Assembly: GCA_963678275.1 (NCBI GenBank) | Contig: OY782765.1 | Location: 1,054,001-1,118,000 of the forward strand | From: G963677445 sp963678275 | Lineage (GTDB): Bacteria; Bacteroidota; Ignavibacteria; Ignavibacteriales; Melioribacteraceae | Reading direction: 5' to 3' | DNA: 64,000 bases | Shown here: positions 55,259-64,000 of the stretch, in pieces | Numbering within the stretch: position 1 is the stretch's first letter | Layout: each line of letters starts with the position of its first letter | Program-made: the position numbers and the translations under genes | The notes under the pieces: generated by a model | The model's input: the letters and a program-made list of their open reading frames with translations, nothing else | Databases searched by the model: none | Told to the model about the DNA's origin: nothing

Positions 55259-58200
55259 CTATAAGTTCACATTGAATTTTAGACCAAAAAATATGTCCCT
55301 TCTGCCGAGGAAAGCGAAAAATTCCTGATTGGGCATATCAATATATGCTTTGTCTTCAAGCACCTGATCTATCTTCCCCTGGTCAACCTGTGACCAGCCG
55401 GAGCCGTTATTCTGCTGATAAGTACCTGTAGCGGCATCGAAATAGATGGTATTCAGACGCATATCTATGGATGATACTGCGTTGACATCATTTACAGCGA
55501 CAATGGGAGTATACTCAACACCCGCGGTCCTCATATCACCCGGCTGATCTTCTCCGGGGACATTTACATAACCATAATTGGCCTGAATCGCGCTTTCAGG
55601 CAGATGAAGTGACTTAAAATAATTATCATAGTCTGATTTATTTACAAATCCGGTTGAAGATAATCTTTTGGTATTCAGCAGATTGTCGATCTGAACAAAA
55701 AGCTGCATTCCAACCGGTCCAAAATCAAAGTCCTTGCTCAGGCGCAGGTTTATATTAAAATAATCGCGCCACTGCACATTGTTCTCAATGCCACCGATTG
55801 CCGAACCACCTGTCCAGGTATCATAGGAGCCGTTTTTCCAGCTCGCGAGAATATTAAGCCGCATTCTTTCGAAAACCGGGTAGTCCATAAACTGCGGACC
55901 GAATTCTTCGGGAGTGAATAAATCTATATTCGCGCGGGCATAGGGTCGGGGAACAGGTCTGGCCTGGAAATGCCATGTGCTGGTGCGTTCATAATCACGC
56001 TGTTCAGTCGGGCTTTCATAATAAGTTCCCCATCCGAAACGGCCTGAGGTTGAGACCATATAAGTATAATTAAGGAATCCCTGAACCCAGTCTCCCCGGT
56101 TTTTGGTTACGGTGGCTTCAAATCCCCTGATATCACGATACTGAACAGGTTCGCTTTTTGAATAATCCACCTTACCATCACGGCTGATATAACTTATTGT
56201 TCTTGATTCATGGCTGATATCCTTGTAATAACCTGTCAGTCTGAACAGGAACTGATCAAGAAGATTCTGTTCATATCCAAGTTCATAAGCTACCGTAACA
56301 GGCCAGTCAGCTTCAGGATTCGCGATTACACTCAGCGCCCCTGTATAAGAATCTTCCACCCGGAACAGGTGAAGCGGAGTAGGCAGAGTGCTGAAATGAC
56401 CATAGTTAAAAAAGAGTTTACTGTCAGCGGTAATCGGAAAAGCGACTCCGAGCCTCGGGCTAATCTGTAATTTTGAGTCCAGTTTTTTCGAAGAAAGAAG
56501 TTCATCTCTTAAATCATTGTTTTCCGCCGAAAACGCTTCGTCAAAAGCGCTGTATTCATACCAGTAGCCATTGGGATCGGAATAATCAATCCTTAAGCCG
56601 ATATTGGCGATCATCATCTCAAATTCAAGTTTGTCCTGAACATATAATGAAGCCTGTATCGGGAAAGTAGTCCAGCGGTTATAAACATTGGATGATTCTC
56701 TTTCCTGCGAGTATCTGCCAAAGCTGGTTTCATTATTTACATATTGAATCTCAATTCCGGCTTTTATATTATTTGTATTATCGATCTGGCTTGTTATATC
56801 AAATTTCATTTTCCATGATCTTACCCGGCTGCTGTCGCGGGAAACACTCATCGGGGCTCCCATAAACATGCCGTCAATTCCATCTGAGGAACCATCAAAA
56901 AATCCGTATGGGGCCTCATCGGTAACATAACTGTTTCCGAAAATCATCGCGGCATTGGTAATTCTGTCTCTTCCGGGATTAGTATTATATTCCGATCCGA
57001 ATGTGCTTATTACAGCTTCATAGAAAGTTGAGGGGGAAAGAACATGTGTGAATTTGGCAGCCACACTGTTTCTTATCACTTCAGTCGGAGCCCAGTAACC
57101 TTCAACGAATATCCTTGTATCCTGGTAAGAAACCTGGCTGATATTTGAAGCAATGCTGTAATCTGATCTGAATATTCCGGGATACCCTGTGAAACTTGTA
57201 TTAGTGCCGGTTTCTTCTCCATATAATCCTTCAATCATCAGCTTCATACCCTTGCCCACATCTGATGTGAGTTTAAGTGTCGCGCTGTAATCCTGGTAGC
57301 GGTCACGGGAAAGCGGGATAAGATACATATCGCTCGCTTTTCTGTAAGAAGCAAAAAAGCGCAGATCACCAAGATATTCGCCAATAACCGGAACAGGACC
57401 GCCGAAGCTCATATCAATATCATAATCCCCTTCATCAATTCCGGTATTTTTCCTGTGCTGCCATAAAAACAGCTCTCTCGCCGCTTCAGGGGTAAGATCA
57501 TCTGAAGGATCGTCATTTTGGAGCGATCTTTCGGCTATCGCGTTCCATCCTTCAAATACCGGGTACTGAAGCTGAGTCCATTCATCCCAGGAACCGCTCG
57601 CTGTTCCTGTCCAACAGACAGCGTCATCAACGAACGGCCTCATGTAATATGACTCAAATTCATGGGGAAGATGCCCGTAAATTTTCTGTACTGCGGGTGA
57701 ATATCTTCCAAGAAAGCTGAAGGTGTATTTATCTTTACTTCCTTCTTTTGTAACAACATTAACCAATCCGGACCTGATTTCACCAAATTCGGCGTTAAAA
57801 CCGCCGGTTTTCACCTGTATCTGATCGACAGATGTAAAACTGATCGCGTTATATGGGGTATTATCCCTGCCATCCTTCAATGAAATGCCATTCAATAGGA
57901 ACGCTGTTTCATTATCTGAACCACCCCTTATCGAGGTGCCTTCAATTCCTGCCTGCAAACCGAGTACACTTGATACGTTAACCACCGGAAGATTCTCGAT
58001 TTCCTTTACGTTAAGATTCACTCCGCTTGAGGAAACATCTTTTTGCACTACCGGCTGCTCGGCGATAATTATGACTTCACCGGTTTCATAAGTTTCTTCT
58101 TTCAGAATAAAATCGACAATTGTGGTCTGGTCGATATTTACCCTTACATTAAGCATTTTTGATTTGGCAAAACCAACCATGGAGGCTGAAAGAGCGTATG

Positions 58201-58405
58201 TTCCCGGGGGTACATTCAGAATTATGAATTTACCATCCAGATCTGTCGCGCTTCCGAGAGTTGTTCCTTCAATCATCACATTTACGCCAATGAGAGCCTC
58301 TCCCTTCTCATCGGTCACTTTTCCGGCTATCTTTCCCGTTGTGCTTGCAAAATTAACGGAGCAGACAAACAGAAAGAGAATAAATATGTTAAAAAGATAC
58401 TTCAT
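55259..58405 (-). CDS. TonB-dependent outer-membrane receptor, SusC-like
   Basis: The 1048-residue receptor has a signal peptide and a carboxypeptidase-regulatory-like domain ('GKIAGKVTDEKGEALIGVNV'). A plug domain follows ('LQAGIEGTSIRGGSDNETAF', 'VKTGGFNAEFGEIRSGLVNV'), then a barrel of about 800 residues ending in 'GRRDIFFGLKFNVNL', a typical outer-membrane C-terminal strand. It imports large or scarce ligands with TonB energy. It lies 29 bases after the GHL10 gene. A SusD-type lipoprotein is absent; the TIG lipoprotein may take that place. The ligand is unknown, probably a saccharide given the glycosidase. Confidence 0.93.
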   Translation of the reverse strand: MKYLFNIFILFLFVCSVNFASTTGKIAGKVTDEKGEALIGVNVMIEGTTLGSATDLDGKFIILNVPPGTYALSASMVGFAKSKMLNVRVNIDQTTIVDFILKEETYETGEVIIIAEQPVVQKDVSSSGVNLNVKEIENLPVVNVSSVLGLQAGIEGTSIRGGSDNETAFLLNGISLKDGRDNTPYNAISFTSVDQIQVKTGGFNAEFGEIRSGLVNVVTKEGSKDKYTFSFLGRYSPAVQKIYGHLPHEFESYYMRPFVDDAVCWTGTASGSWDEWTQLQYPVFEGWNAIAERSLQNDDPSDDLTPEAARELFLWQHRKNTGIDEGDYDIDMSFGGPVPVIGEYLGDLRFFASYRKASDMYLIPLSRDRYQDYSATLKLTSDVGKGMKLMIEGLYGEETGTNTSFTGYPGIFRSDYSIASNISQVSYQDTRIFVEGYWAPTEVIRNSVAAKFTHVLSPSTFYEAVISTFGSEYNTNPGRDRITNAAMIFGNSYVTDEAPYGFFDGSSDGIDGMFMGAPMSVSRDSSRVRSWKMKFDITSQIDNTNNIKAGIEIQYVNNETSFGRYSQERESSNVYNRWTTFPIQASLYVQDKLEFEMMIANIGLRIDYSDPNGYWYEYSAFDEAFSAENNDLRDELLSSKKLDSKLQISPRLGVAFPITADSKLFFNYGHFSTLPTPLHLFRVEDSYTGALSVIANPEADWPVTVAYELGYEQNLLDQFLFRLTGYYKDISHESRTISYISRDGKVDYSKSEPVQYRDIRGFEATVTKNRGDWVQGFLNYTYMVSTSGRFGWGTYYESPTEQRDYERTSTWHFQARPVPRPYARANIDLFTPEEFGPQFMDYPVFERMRLNILASWKNGSYDTWTGGSAIGGIENNVQWRDYFNINLRLSKDFDFGPVGMQLFVQIDNLLNTKRLSSTGFVNKSDYDNYFKSLHLPESAIQANYGYVNVPGEDQPGDMRTAGVEYTPIVAVNDVNAVSSIDMRLNTIYFDAATGTYQQNNGSGWSQVDQGKIDQVLEDKAYIDMPNQEFFAFLGRRDIFFGLKFNVNL

Positions 58406-58434
58406 ACTGTTTACTCCCGCTCAAAAAAATATCT

Positions 58435-60789
58435 TTATTTCAGAAGAATCATTTTGTTTGTTTTTACTTTATTCGCTGCCCGCAGAACATAGAAATAAAC
58501 TCCGCTGGAAAGCCTTGAGCCATTAAGCTCAACTGTGTAATTACCAGGTCTGAGTTCCTCATCCGCCAGAACTGCCACTTCCCTGCCCAGCAGATCATAA
58601 ACTTTAAGGCTCACATGTCCTGCCTTCGGTATAGCGAAATTTATCCTGGTCGATGGATTAAACGGATTGGGATAGTTTTGCGAAAGAGCGTATTCTTTTG
58701 GAATATCCTCATCAACAACCTCTACGCCGGTCTGGTTGACCGTCATAAATTTATAAATATCAGACCAGATGCTCTGACCATATTCATTATAAGCTGTTAC
58801 CCGCCATGAATAAAACGCGAGTGGATTAAGCTGGAATGACAACCAGGTTGTATCGGTGAATCCGAGGCTGTCGAAAATAATAGTTTCGGGCAATATCGAA
58901 AGACTCTCCGCTATCTGAAGTCTGTAACCATGCGCTCCCGGAACAGATGACCATTTGAATAAAGGATCGAGCTCAATATCCGTTGTCTCCTGAGGAGGAT
59001 ATATGGGAGCAGGATTTAAAGGGAAACCGGTCGAAAATTCTCTCGCGTCGGAAAAACTTCCTGTCCCCGCAGCGTTCGATGATTCCACCCGCCAGTAATA
59101 ATTTTCCTGCCCGGCAATTCCGGTAACCGCGTAGGTTGTATCATATACCTCGTTATCTTCAAGTACAATATTTGTAAAAGCCTGATCCTGCGCTATCTGA
59201 ACGCGGTATCTGCCCGCCTGCTCAGGAAAGTACCAGCCAATCATTGTGGTATCTCTCTGGTTCTGGGCATTGTCTTCAGGATAAGCAAGCTGCGGGACGC
59301 CGGGAAGATTTACTGTGGCGACACTGCTCATCTCACTTTCATTGTAGTTTCTGTCGAGGGTTGTGGCCACATAATAATAACTTGAAGGCCCCTGCTCAGG
59401 CACCGGCGGGTTAAATCCTTTTTCGTTTATAACATCAAGTATTTTTTGCGGATCATCAATATCGGATGGATCAACAAAATACTGGTCTGATCGGTAAACC
59501 ACGTAAAAACGTGATGTATCACCATCAGCCGCCGGAGCCGGTGTATCCCACTGCAGCGCTGCAATTCCTTTGCCCGGCGCTCTTTCATATACAAAATTCG
59601 CGGGGGAATTCGGGATTATATTATCCTTGAACTCCATCGCCGGAACAAGAGCTTTTGTTTTATAATAATTGTTTTTTAAAGAATCAGTAATACCTTTAAA
59701 ATTTCCAAGAATACTTTGAGTACTGAAGAAAATGCTTCCTTTTATTTCCTCGGTATCCCTGTTCAGTAATATCTGGTTGATAATTTCAGTCGAGGGCCAG
59801 TTATGCTGTTGTATCCTGTAAACAGCCTGCCCGGGATATAAATGCCTGCCATTCATTACAGAGGCCCACCACGGCGCCAGCAGACCGTAATCCTGCGGAC
59901 CGCCAAATTCCCAGTAAAGCTGGGGAGCGAGATAATCAATCCATTCTTGATTAAGCCATGTAACGGCATCACAATAAAGAGGATGTCCCCATGCGGATGT
60001 CCCGATTATCCCCGGAGGTGTACCGCTTTTCCAGATTCCGAAGGGACTTACACCCCATTTAATATTTTCATCAATCGCCACGAGGGAATCCTGGATCATT
60101 TCAATCAAAAGATTTACGTTGTCCCTTCGCCAGTTGCTGATGTTGTTGAATCCCCGCGGATAAGTCTGAAAAGTAAGCTGATCTTCGTTGCTTATCCCTG
60201 CCCAGGGATAAAAATAGTCATCAATGTGTAATCCATCAACATCATATCTCCTGGCAATATCACTGAAGACATGTGAAACATATTCCCTTACTTCGGGAAG
60301 ACCGGGATCGAGGACAGTATCATCCCCGACATAAAGTATCCAGTCGGGATGCTGATTAATTACATGATCAGGACTGAAAGTATAGGAACTTGTGGATACT
60401 TTAACCCTGTAGGGATTACACCAGGCATGGATTTCCATACCTCGTTTATGAGCCTCCTCGGTTACAAATTCCAGAGGATCATAATATGGGTTCGGAGCTG
60501 AACCCTGTGAACCTGTCAGCCAGTAAGACCATGGTTCAATTTCTGAATAATAAAGGGCGTCACATTCAGGTCGCACCTGAAAAAAGACAGCATTAATTCC
60601 TGCTTCATCCAGTTCATCAAGAATATTAATGAGATCATTTTTCTGAACTTCAGTATTATTAGTACTTGGCCAGTCAATTCTGGATACAGTTGCTATCCAG
60701 GCGCCTCTTAATTCCCTTTTCGGGTTGGATTGTGAAAACAATGGAACAAATGCATACAATACTGCAATAAGTAATAGACTCTTCTTCAT
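58435..60789 (-). CDS. family-10-like glycosylhydrolase (GHL10) with FN3-like repeats and T9SS sorting domain
   Basis: After a signal peptide, residues about 25-370 are a GHL10/DUF187 barrel: 'RELRGAWIATVSRIDWPS', 'INAVFFQVRPECDALYYS', 'RGMEIHAWCNPYRV' and 'DVDGLHIDDYFYPW', the last with likely catalytic acids. Two or three FN3-like modules follow. A sorting domain runs from 'LSQNYPNPFNPSTRINF' to 'NKMILLK'. It is a secreted enzyme of 784 residues and opens the TonB-receptor operon. GHL10 substrates are poorly known; a cell-wall or polysaccharide glycan is likely. Confidence 0.9.
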   Translation of the reverse strand: MKKSLLLIAVLYAFVPLFSQSNPKRELRGAWIATVSRIDWPSTNNTEVQKNDLINILDELDEAGINAVFFQVRPECDALYYSEIEPWSYWLTGSQGSAPNPYYDPLEFVTEEAHKRGMEIHAWCNPYRVKVSTSSYTFSPDHVINQHPDWILYVGDDTVLDPGLPEVREYVSHVFSDIARRYDVDGLHIDDYFYPWAGISNEDQLTFQTYPRGFNNISNWRRDNVNLLIEMIQDSLVAIDENIKWGVSPFGIWKSGTPPGIIGTSAWGHPLYCDAVTWLNQEWIDYLAPQLYWEFGGPQDYGLLAPWWASVMNGRHLYPGQAVYRIQQHNWPSTEIINQILLNRDTEEIKGSIFFSTQSILGNFKGITDSLKNNYYKTKALVPAMEFKDNIIPNSPANFVYERAPGKGIAALQWDTPAPAADGDTSRFYVVYRSDQYFVDPSDIDDPQKILDVINEKGFNPPVPEQGPSSYYYVATTLDRNYNESEMSSVATVNLPGVPQLAYPEDNAQNQRDTTMIGWYFPEQAGRYRVQIAQDQAFTNIVLEDNEVYDTTYAVTGIAGQENYYWRVESSNAAGTGSFSDAREFSTGFPLNPAPIYPPQETTDIELDPLFKWSSVPGAHGYRLQIAESLSILPETIIFDSLGFTDTTWLSFQLNPLAFYSWRVTAYNEYGQSIWSDIYKFMTVNQTGVEVVDEDIPKEYALSQNYPNPFNPSTRINFAIPKAGHVSLKVYDLLGREVAVLADEELRPGNYTVELNGSRLSSGVYFYVLRAANKVKTNKMILLK

Positions 60790-60811
60790 ACATCGCTATA
60801 GTTTAAATATA

Positions 60812-60841
60812 AAAAAATACCTGACGGTAAAATTAAACAAA
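60812..60841 (-). promoter_or_regulatory. possible promoter of the GHL10/TonB operon
   Basis: On the minus strand TTTG (60841-60838) and TATTTTTT (60819-60812) are 18 bases apart, near the TTTG/TAnnTTTG consensus. The site is in the short gap between the upstream terminator and the GHL10 start. Confidence 0.35.
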
Positions 60842-60858
60842 AAAATTGAAATAAATAA

Positions 60859-60878
60859 GGGCCGCTGAAAAGCGGCCC
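60859..60878 (-). terminator. rho-independent terminator of the large T9SS protein gene
   Basis: GGGCCGCT and AGCGGCCC form a perfect 8-bp stem on a 4-base loop. On the minus strand it is followed by TTATTTATTTCAATTTTTTTG. It lies 16 bases past the stop at 60895. Confidence 0.9.
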
Positions 60879-60894
60879 CGGAACCAATGAGGTA

Positions 60895-63800
60895 CTACTT
60901 CAACAACAACATCTTCTTAATATCTGAGAACTCAGACCCGTCGTTGCCTTTTATATCAACTTTATAGAGATACATTCCACTCGCGAGAGACGCGGCGTTA
61001 AAATCAATTTTTTTCAATCCGGCGCTCATATCACCATCAACAAGCTTCGCGACCTGCTGACCCAGTACATTATAAACTGTAAGGTTTACATGAGAATCAA
61101 CTGTCAGCGCAAAACTGATTGTTGTAGATGGATTAAACGGATTGGGATAATTCTGATTAAGAGTAAACTGATCCGGAATAACATCTGCTTCAGGTTCAAC
61201 GTCAGTTATAAGGTCGGGATCATTTGAATAAGCCCCGATGCCATTGTTGCCGCCAAGCGCGTAAATGATAAAGGTATCATCATCATACATTCTTGTGCTG
61301 ATTCCGCCCGAAGCATTCAGGTTCTGCTGAAATCCTAACTGAGGAGTTTTCATTGCGACTGAGGCGTTGGCATCGCCATCTGTAACATCAACAACCGCTA
61401 CATATTCATCTTCACCACTCGCGGAAACGTCGGCATAATAAGCGAGGATATATTCTCTTTCCTGAAATTTCATATAATCAATTTTTGACGCTGCCGTAGC
61501 AATAATATTGCCTGGTATAGTATCGATGACTGATCCGTCCGGATTATAATGAACGACATAATCGCCATAAGATTTGGCATATACCGTTCCATCTTCAGCC
61601 TGCGCGAAATTGGGATTTGTACCCTGGTTTAGATTATCCCATTCGATCACTTCCGGATCGAGAGAAACACCATTATTCGAAGTAGTGAATTTGATAAATT
61701 TCTGACCAGGATTAATGCCTGCGTAAATAACCAGTGAATTATCATCTGCTCTTCCATATACGCTGAACATATCCCCTATCCGGTTCGCGGCGCTGACCTC
61801 TCCGGCAACTACAGGCGCGGCAGACTCGTCGTCCCATCTGTAAACAGTAAAGTTGGCTGTCAATCCGTTAAGTGTCATATTACACGCGTAAATTATTCCG
61901 TCATCCGAAACATCCACACAGTTCAATGGGAAATAACCTACTGCCGGTTCGGGAGCTGCCATTTCACCAAGATAAGCGCCTGTATTAGCGTCATGAATTG
62001 CTATTCTCGGACCATTATTTCTTGTTACAACATAAACTCTTTCGTTTCCCGCAACATTGCCGTAGCTGAGTGAACGTTCTGTATTGGCTCCGAAATAAGA
62101 AGGAATTGAACCATTGGCGTCATTTTTTGCCCAGTATGTAAACAGAGAATCAGGATCCGGAGGCAGGATTCCCAGGTCCGCCAGATCGCGAGCCGTTAAA
62201 TAATCACCTTCACTGCGGCTATTCGGCAAACCTACTATATTAAGGCCGCCTTCAGGAATTACTGTTCCTATATAATCAACATCATAAAAAGTTGTTCTGA
62301 ATTCGAGTGTATCTGTACCATCGGTAACTTTATATATTGTTCCGTTTTCAAATGTCACAGTTCCATCAGCGTCGACAAAGCTGACGCCTTCAACATTAAC
62401 AAGCTCAGACTCATAATCTTCGAAATTTGTATTAAAATCAGCGACTGTCAGAACAACAGGATCGACCACATTCGCGGTTGATGTAGCGGCGCCCGGATCA
62501 GAAACAGGCTTTAGTTCAATCATTCCGCCATATTCGGTCAGTTCACCGATCAGCCCGGTTATTCCGTCACCAACCTGGTATTCAGTTGAAATTTTTCCCG
62601 CGTCATCATCTATCAGTAAAGCGCCGGTTGCGTCCTGTACAAATTTCTGTCCTCTCCATGACTGCTGGAAAGTCAGAATTACTTCACCATTTATTTTGTA
62701 TTTGGTTCCCGGTGTTCCTGCTCTGAATTCGGCAATTGTATTAACTTCTTCAGCAAGTTCAAACATATAATCGGCAGTAACTATTTCACTTGGCTCCATA
62801 CCGTCGGCATATGCGATGGCTTTTACTGTTGTGTTTTCAGATAATTCAATCGGTGTGCTGTATAGAGGTGAATTTTCATCAGGATCAGCGCCATCCAGAG
62901 TGTAATGGATTGAAGCATTTGAAGTAATAGTGGAAATAGTTACATTGATTGTTTCATAATATGTTCCGGCAACCGGATCAAACACAGGATTTTCCACATA
63001 GTTTGGCGGTGTAAATTCGTATGCCGCTAAACCGTTATTTGTTCCGAGAATATACAAATTGAATGTGCCGTCACCATTATCTTTAACATCACAATCACCA
63101 ACCCCGTTACCATTGGCAACCGTTCCGAGAGTGTTTGTGATAGCCGCGAGTGCGCCTGAGGCCAATCCGGCAGTAACATCAACCACTCTTAAGTTTTCAT
63201 TTCCGTTTGTGCCATTATAATTATATGTGACAATAAATTTACGGTCAGCGGACGCGAAATATTTTATCGCGTTGCTTCCTGTCGCTACAACACTTCCCGA
63301 AAGAGTATCAATAACATTTCCATCTGCCATAAATCTTTGAACATTAAAGCCATTTGAATTGGTGTATAATTCGCTGTTATCCATATTGGGAAATACCGAA
63401 GCGCTTCCCCCCTGGATTCCATTGGAAAGTGTAATTTCCTCAGGAGTAAATGTCATTCCGTTATCGGTCGTGGTAAATTTAACAAGTTTATCGCCATTTG
63501 AACTCATTGCCCAGATAATTACACTGTTATCGGACACTGACCCTGTTACAGAAAATTTATCTCCGAAACGCATCGCGAGTCCCTGGTATTCAACAACCGG
63601 AACCGGCGCTGCCAGATCATTATCCCATCGGTAGACTTTAAACATTGAAGCCGAAGCGTCAACAGCAAGATTACACGCAAACACGATTCCATCATCGGAT
63701 ACTTCGGCGTCATTCAATGTATAGGTTCCACCTGCGACACCTGTCATATCAAGTGTGCCGAGACTGTCGCCGTTCGCGGCATCTATAATATATATAAATG

Positions 63801-64000
63801 TTCCACCGTTACGGCTAACAAGATAAATTTTATCTGAAGCTCCCGAAGCGGCCGGATCAAATGTATATGAGGCCATTCCGTTATTTGTCCCGAGTATATA
63901 AAGTTCGAAGGTGCCGTCACCGTTATCTTTAACATCACAGTCACCTACTCCGTTCGGATTTCCGACATCGCCTATAGTCGAAGTTACAGCCACCAGTTGC
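60895..64000 (-). CDS. modular secreted T9SS protein with duplicated propeller domains (5' end outside window)
   Basis: The frame stays open to the right edge, so the N-terminus is missing. At least 1032 residues are visible. They start with two DUF4623-like propeller units that share 'GVGDCDVKDNGDGTF' and 'LYILGTNNG'. A chitobiase/hexosaminidase C-terminal-like domain follows ('ASIHYTLDGADPDENSPLYS'). Next is an OB-fold region (about 'GTKYKINGEVILTFQQSWRG'), another propeller unit, and a type-A sorting domain ('LNQNYPNPFNPSTTISF' to 'DIKKMLLLK'). It is a surface or released binding protein; no catalytic motif is visible. A strong terminator separates it from the GHL10 operon. Confidence 0.88.
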   Translation of the reverse strand, partial: QLVAVTSTIGDVGNPNGVGDCDVKDNGDGTFELYILGTNNGMASYTFDPAASGASDKIYLVSRNGGTFIYIIDAANGDSLGTLDMTGVAGGTYTLNDAEVSDDGIVFACNLAVDASASMFKVYRWDNDLAAPVPVVEYQGLAMRFGDKFSVTGSVSDNSVIIWAMSSNGDKLVKFTTTDNGMTFTPEEITLSNGIQGGSASVFPNMDNSELYTNSNGFNVQRFMADGNVIDTLSGSVVATGSNAIKYFASADRKFIVTYNYNGTNGNENLRVVDVTAGLASGALAAITNTLGTVANGNGVGDCDVKDNGDGTFNLYILGTNNGLAAYEFTPPNYVENPVFDPVAGTYYETINVTISTITSNASIHYTLDGADPDENSPLYSTPIELSENTTVKAIAYADGMEPSEIVTADYMFELAEEVNTIAEFRAGTPGTKYKINGEVILTFQQSWRGQKFVQDATGALLIDDDAGKISTEYQVGDGITGLIGELTEYGGMIELKPVSDPGAATSTANVVDPVVLTVADFNTNFEDYESELVNVEGVSFVDADGTVTFENGTIYKVTDGTDTLEFRTTFYDVDYIGTVIPEGGLNIVGLPNSRSEGDYLTARDLADLGILPPDPDSLFTYWAKNDANGSIPSYFGANTERSLSYGNVAGNERVYVVTRNNGPRIAIHDANTGAYLGEMAAPEPAVGYFPLNCVDVSDDGIIYACNMTLNGLTANFTVYRWDDESAAPVVAGEVSAANRIGDMFSVYGRADDNSLVIYAGINPGQKFIKFTTSNNGVSLDPEVIEWDNLNQGTNPNFAQAEDGTVYAKSYGDYVVHYNPDGSVIDTIPGNIIATAASKIDYMKFQEREYILAYYADVSASGEDEYVAVVDVTDGDANASVAMKTPQLGFQQNLNASGGISTRMYDDDTFIIYALGGNNGIGAYSNDPDLITDVEPEADVIPDQFTLNQNYPNPFNPSTTISFALTVDSHVNLTVYNVLGQQVAKLVDGDMSAGLKKIDFNAASLASGMYLYKVDIKGNDGSEFSDIKKMLLLK

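Overview
The window looks like a chromosomal segment from a Gram-negative, AT-rich bacterium of the Bacteroidota/Ignavibacteriota side of the FCB superphylum. The evidence is a type IX secretion system (T9SS) sortase/PorV pair, several proteins ending in the 'NYPNPFNPST' type-A sorting domain, and promoters resembling the TAnnTTTG element used by that group. A TonB-dependent receptor with a carboxypeptidase-regulatory-like N-terminus points the same way, as do runs of dispersed intergenic palindromes. A pair of bacterial microcompartment (BMC) shell genes is less usual there and fits Ignavibacteria- or Calditrichota-like lineages better than classical Bacteroidia. I cannot assign a species. 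There is no rRNA, CRISPR array, prophage or recognisable transposase.

Layout. 1-515 is repeat-rich leader. 516-5945 holds a MATE exporter, HtpG, a zinc-ribbon membrane protein and a C-terminal processing protease, all on the minus strand. 6000-6934 is intergenic and built of short repeats. 6935-8646 is a compact BMC-BMC-YbbR operon. 8811-19793 is a long minus-strand run: a HExxH/TolB-propeller/outer-membrane-barrel protein, a DUF5683-like protein, Der, a CoA-disulfide-reductase-like enzyme, Upp, a TPR-like secreted protein, RelA/SpoT and RuvX. 19879-28097 is the T9SS region: PorU, a PorV-like channel protein, and an M6-family protein whose zinc-binding motif is lost. 28280-31119 holds Nth, an HD hydrolase and a three-gene XRE / ImmA-IrrE / PIN module. 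It is followed by tRNA-Glu(CTC).

31555-36570 has a hypothetical gene, a CPBP protease, a PAS histidine kinase, a very small secreted protein that is almost only a T9SS sorting domain, and a SpoIIE-type phosphatase. 36571-38434 is a second repeat mosaic with a perfect nested foldback. 38435-41734 holds an OmpR-family two-component system divergent from an acidic exported protein, with four helically phased TTAACA repeats between them. 41777-43441 is a GAF histidine kinase. 44227-48141 is the main plus-strand operon: an AAC(3)-fold acyltransferase, a YkuD-like lipoprotein and a sodium:solute symporter.

48282-64000 is an extracellular-function region. It contains a glycosidase-like lipoprotein and an apparent operon of a GHL10 glycosidase, a TonB-dependent receptor, an FN3 protein, a second PorV/PorQ-like protein, an IPT/TIG lipoprotein and a T9SS propeller protein. 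A large modular T9SS protein runs off the right edge. I infer that this set forms an outer-membrane uptake and surface-processing system with no SusD, whose secreted parts depend on the PorU/PorV machinery encoded about 25 kb away.
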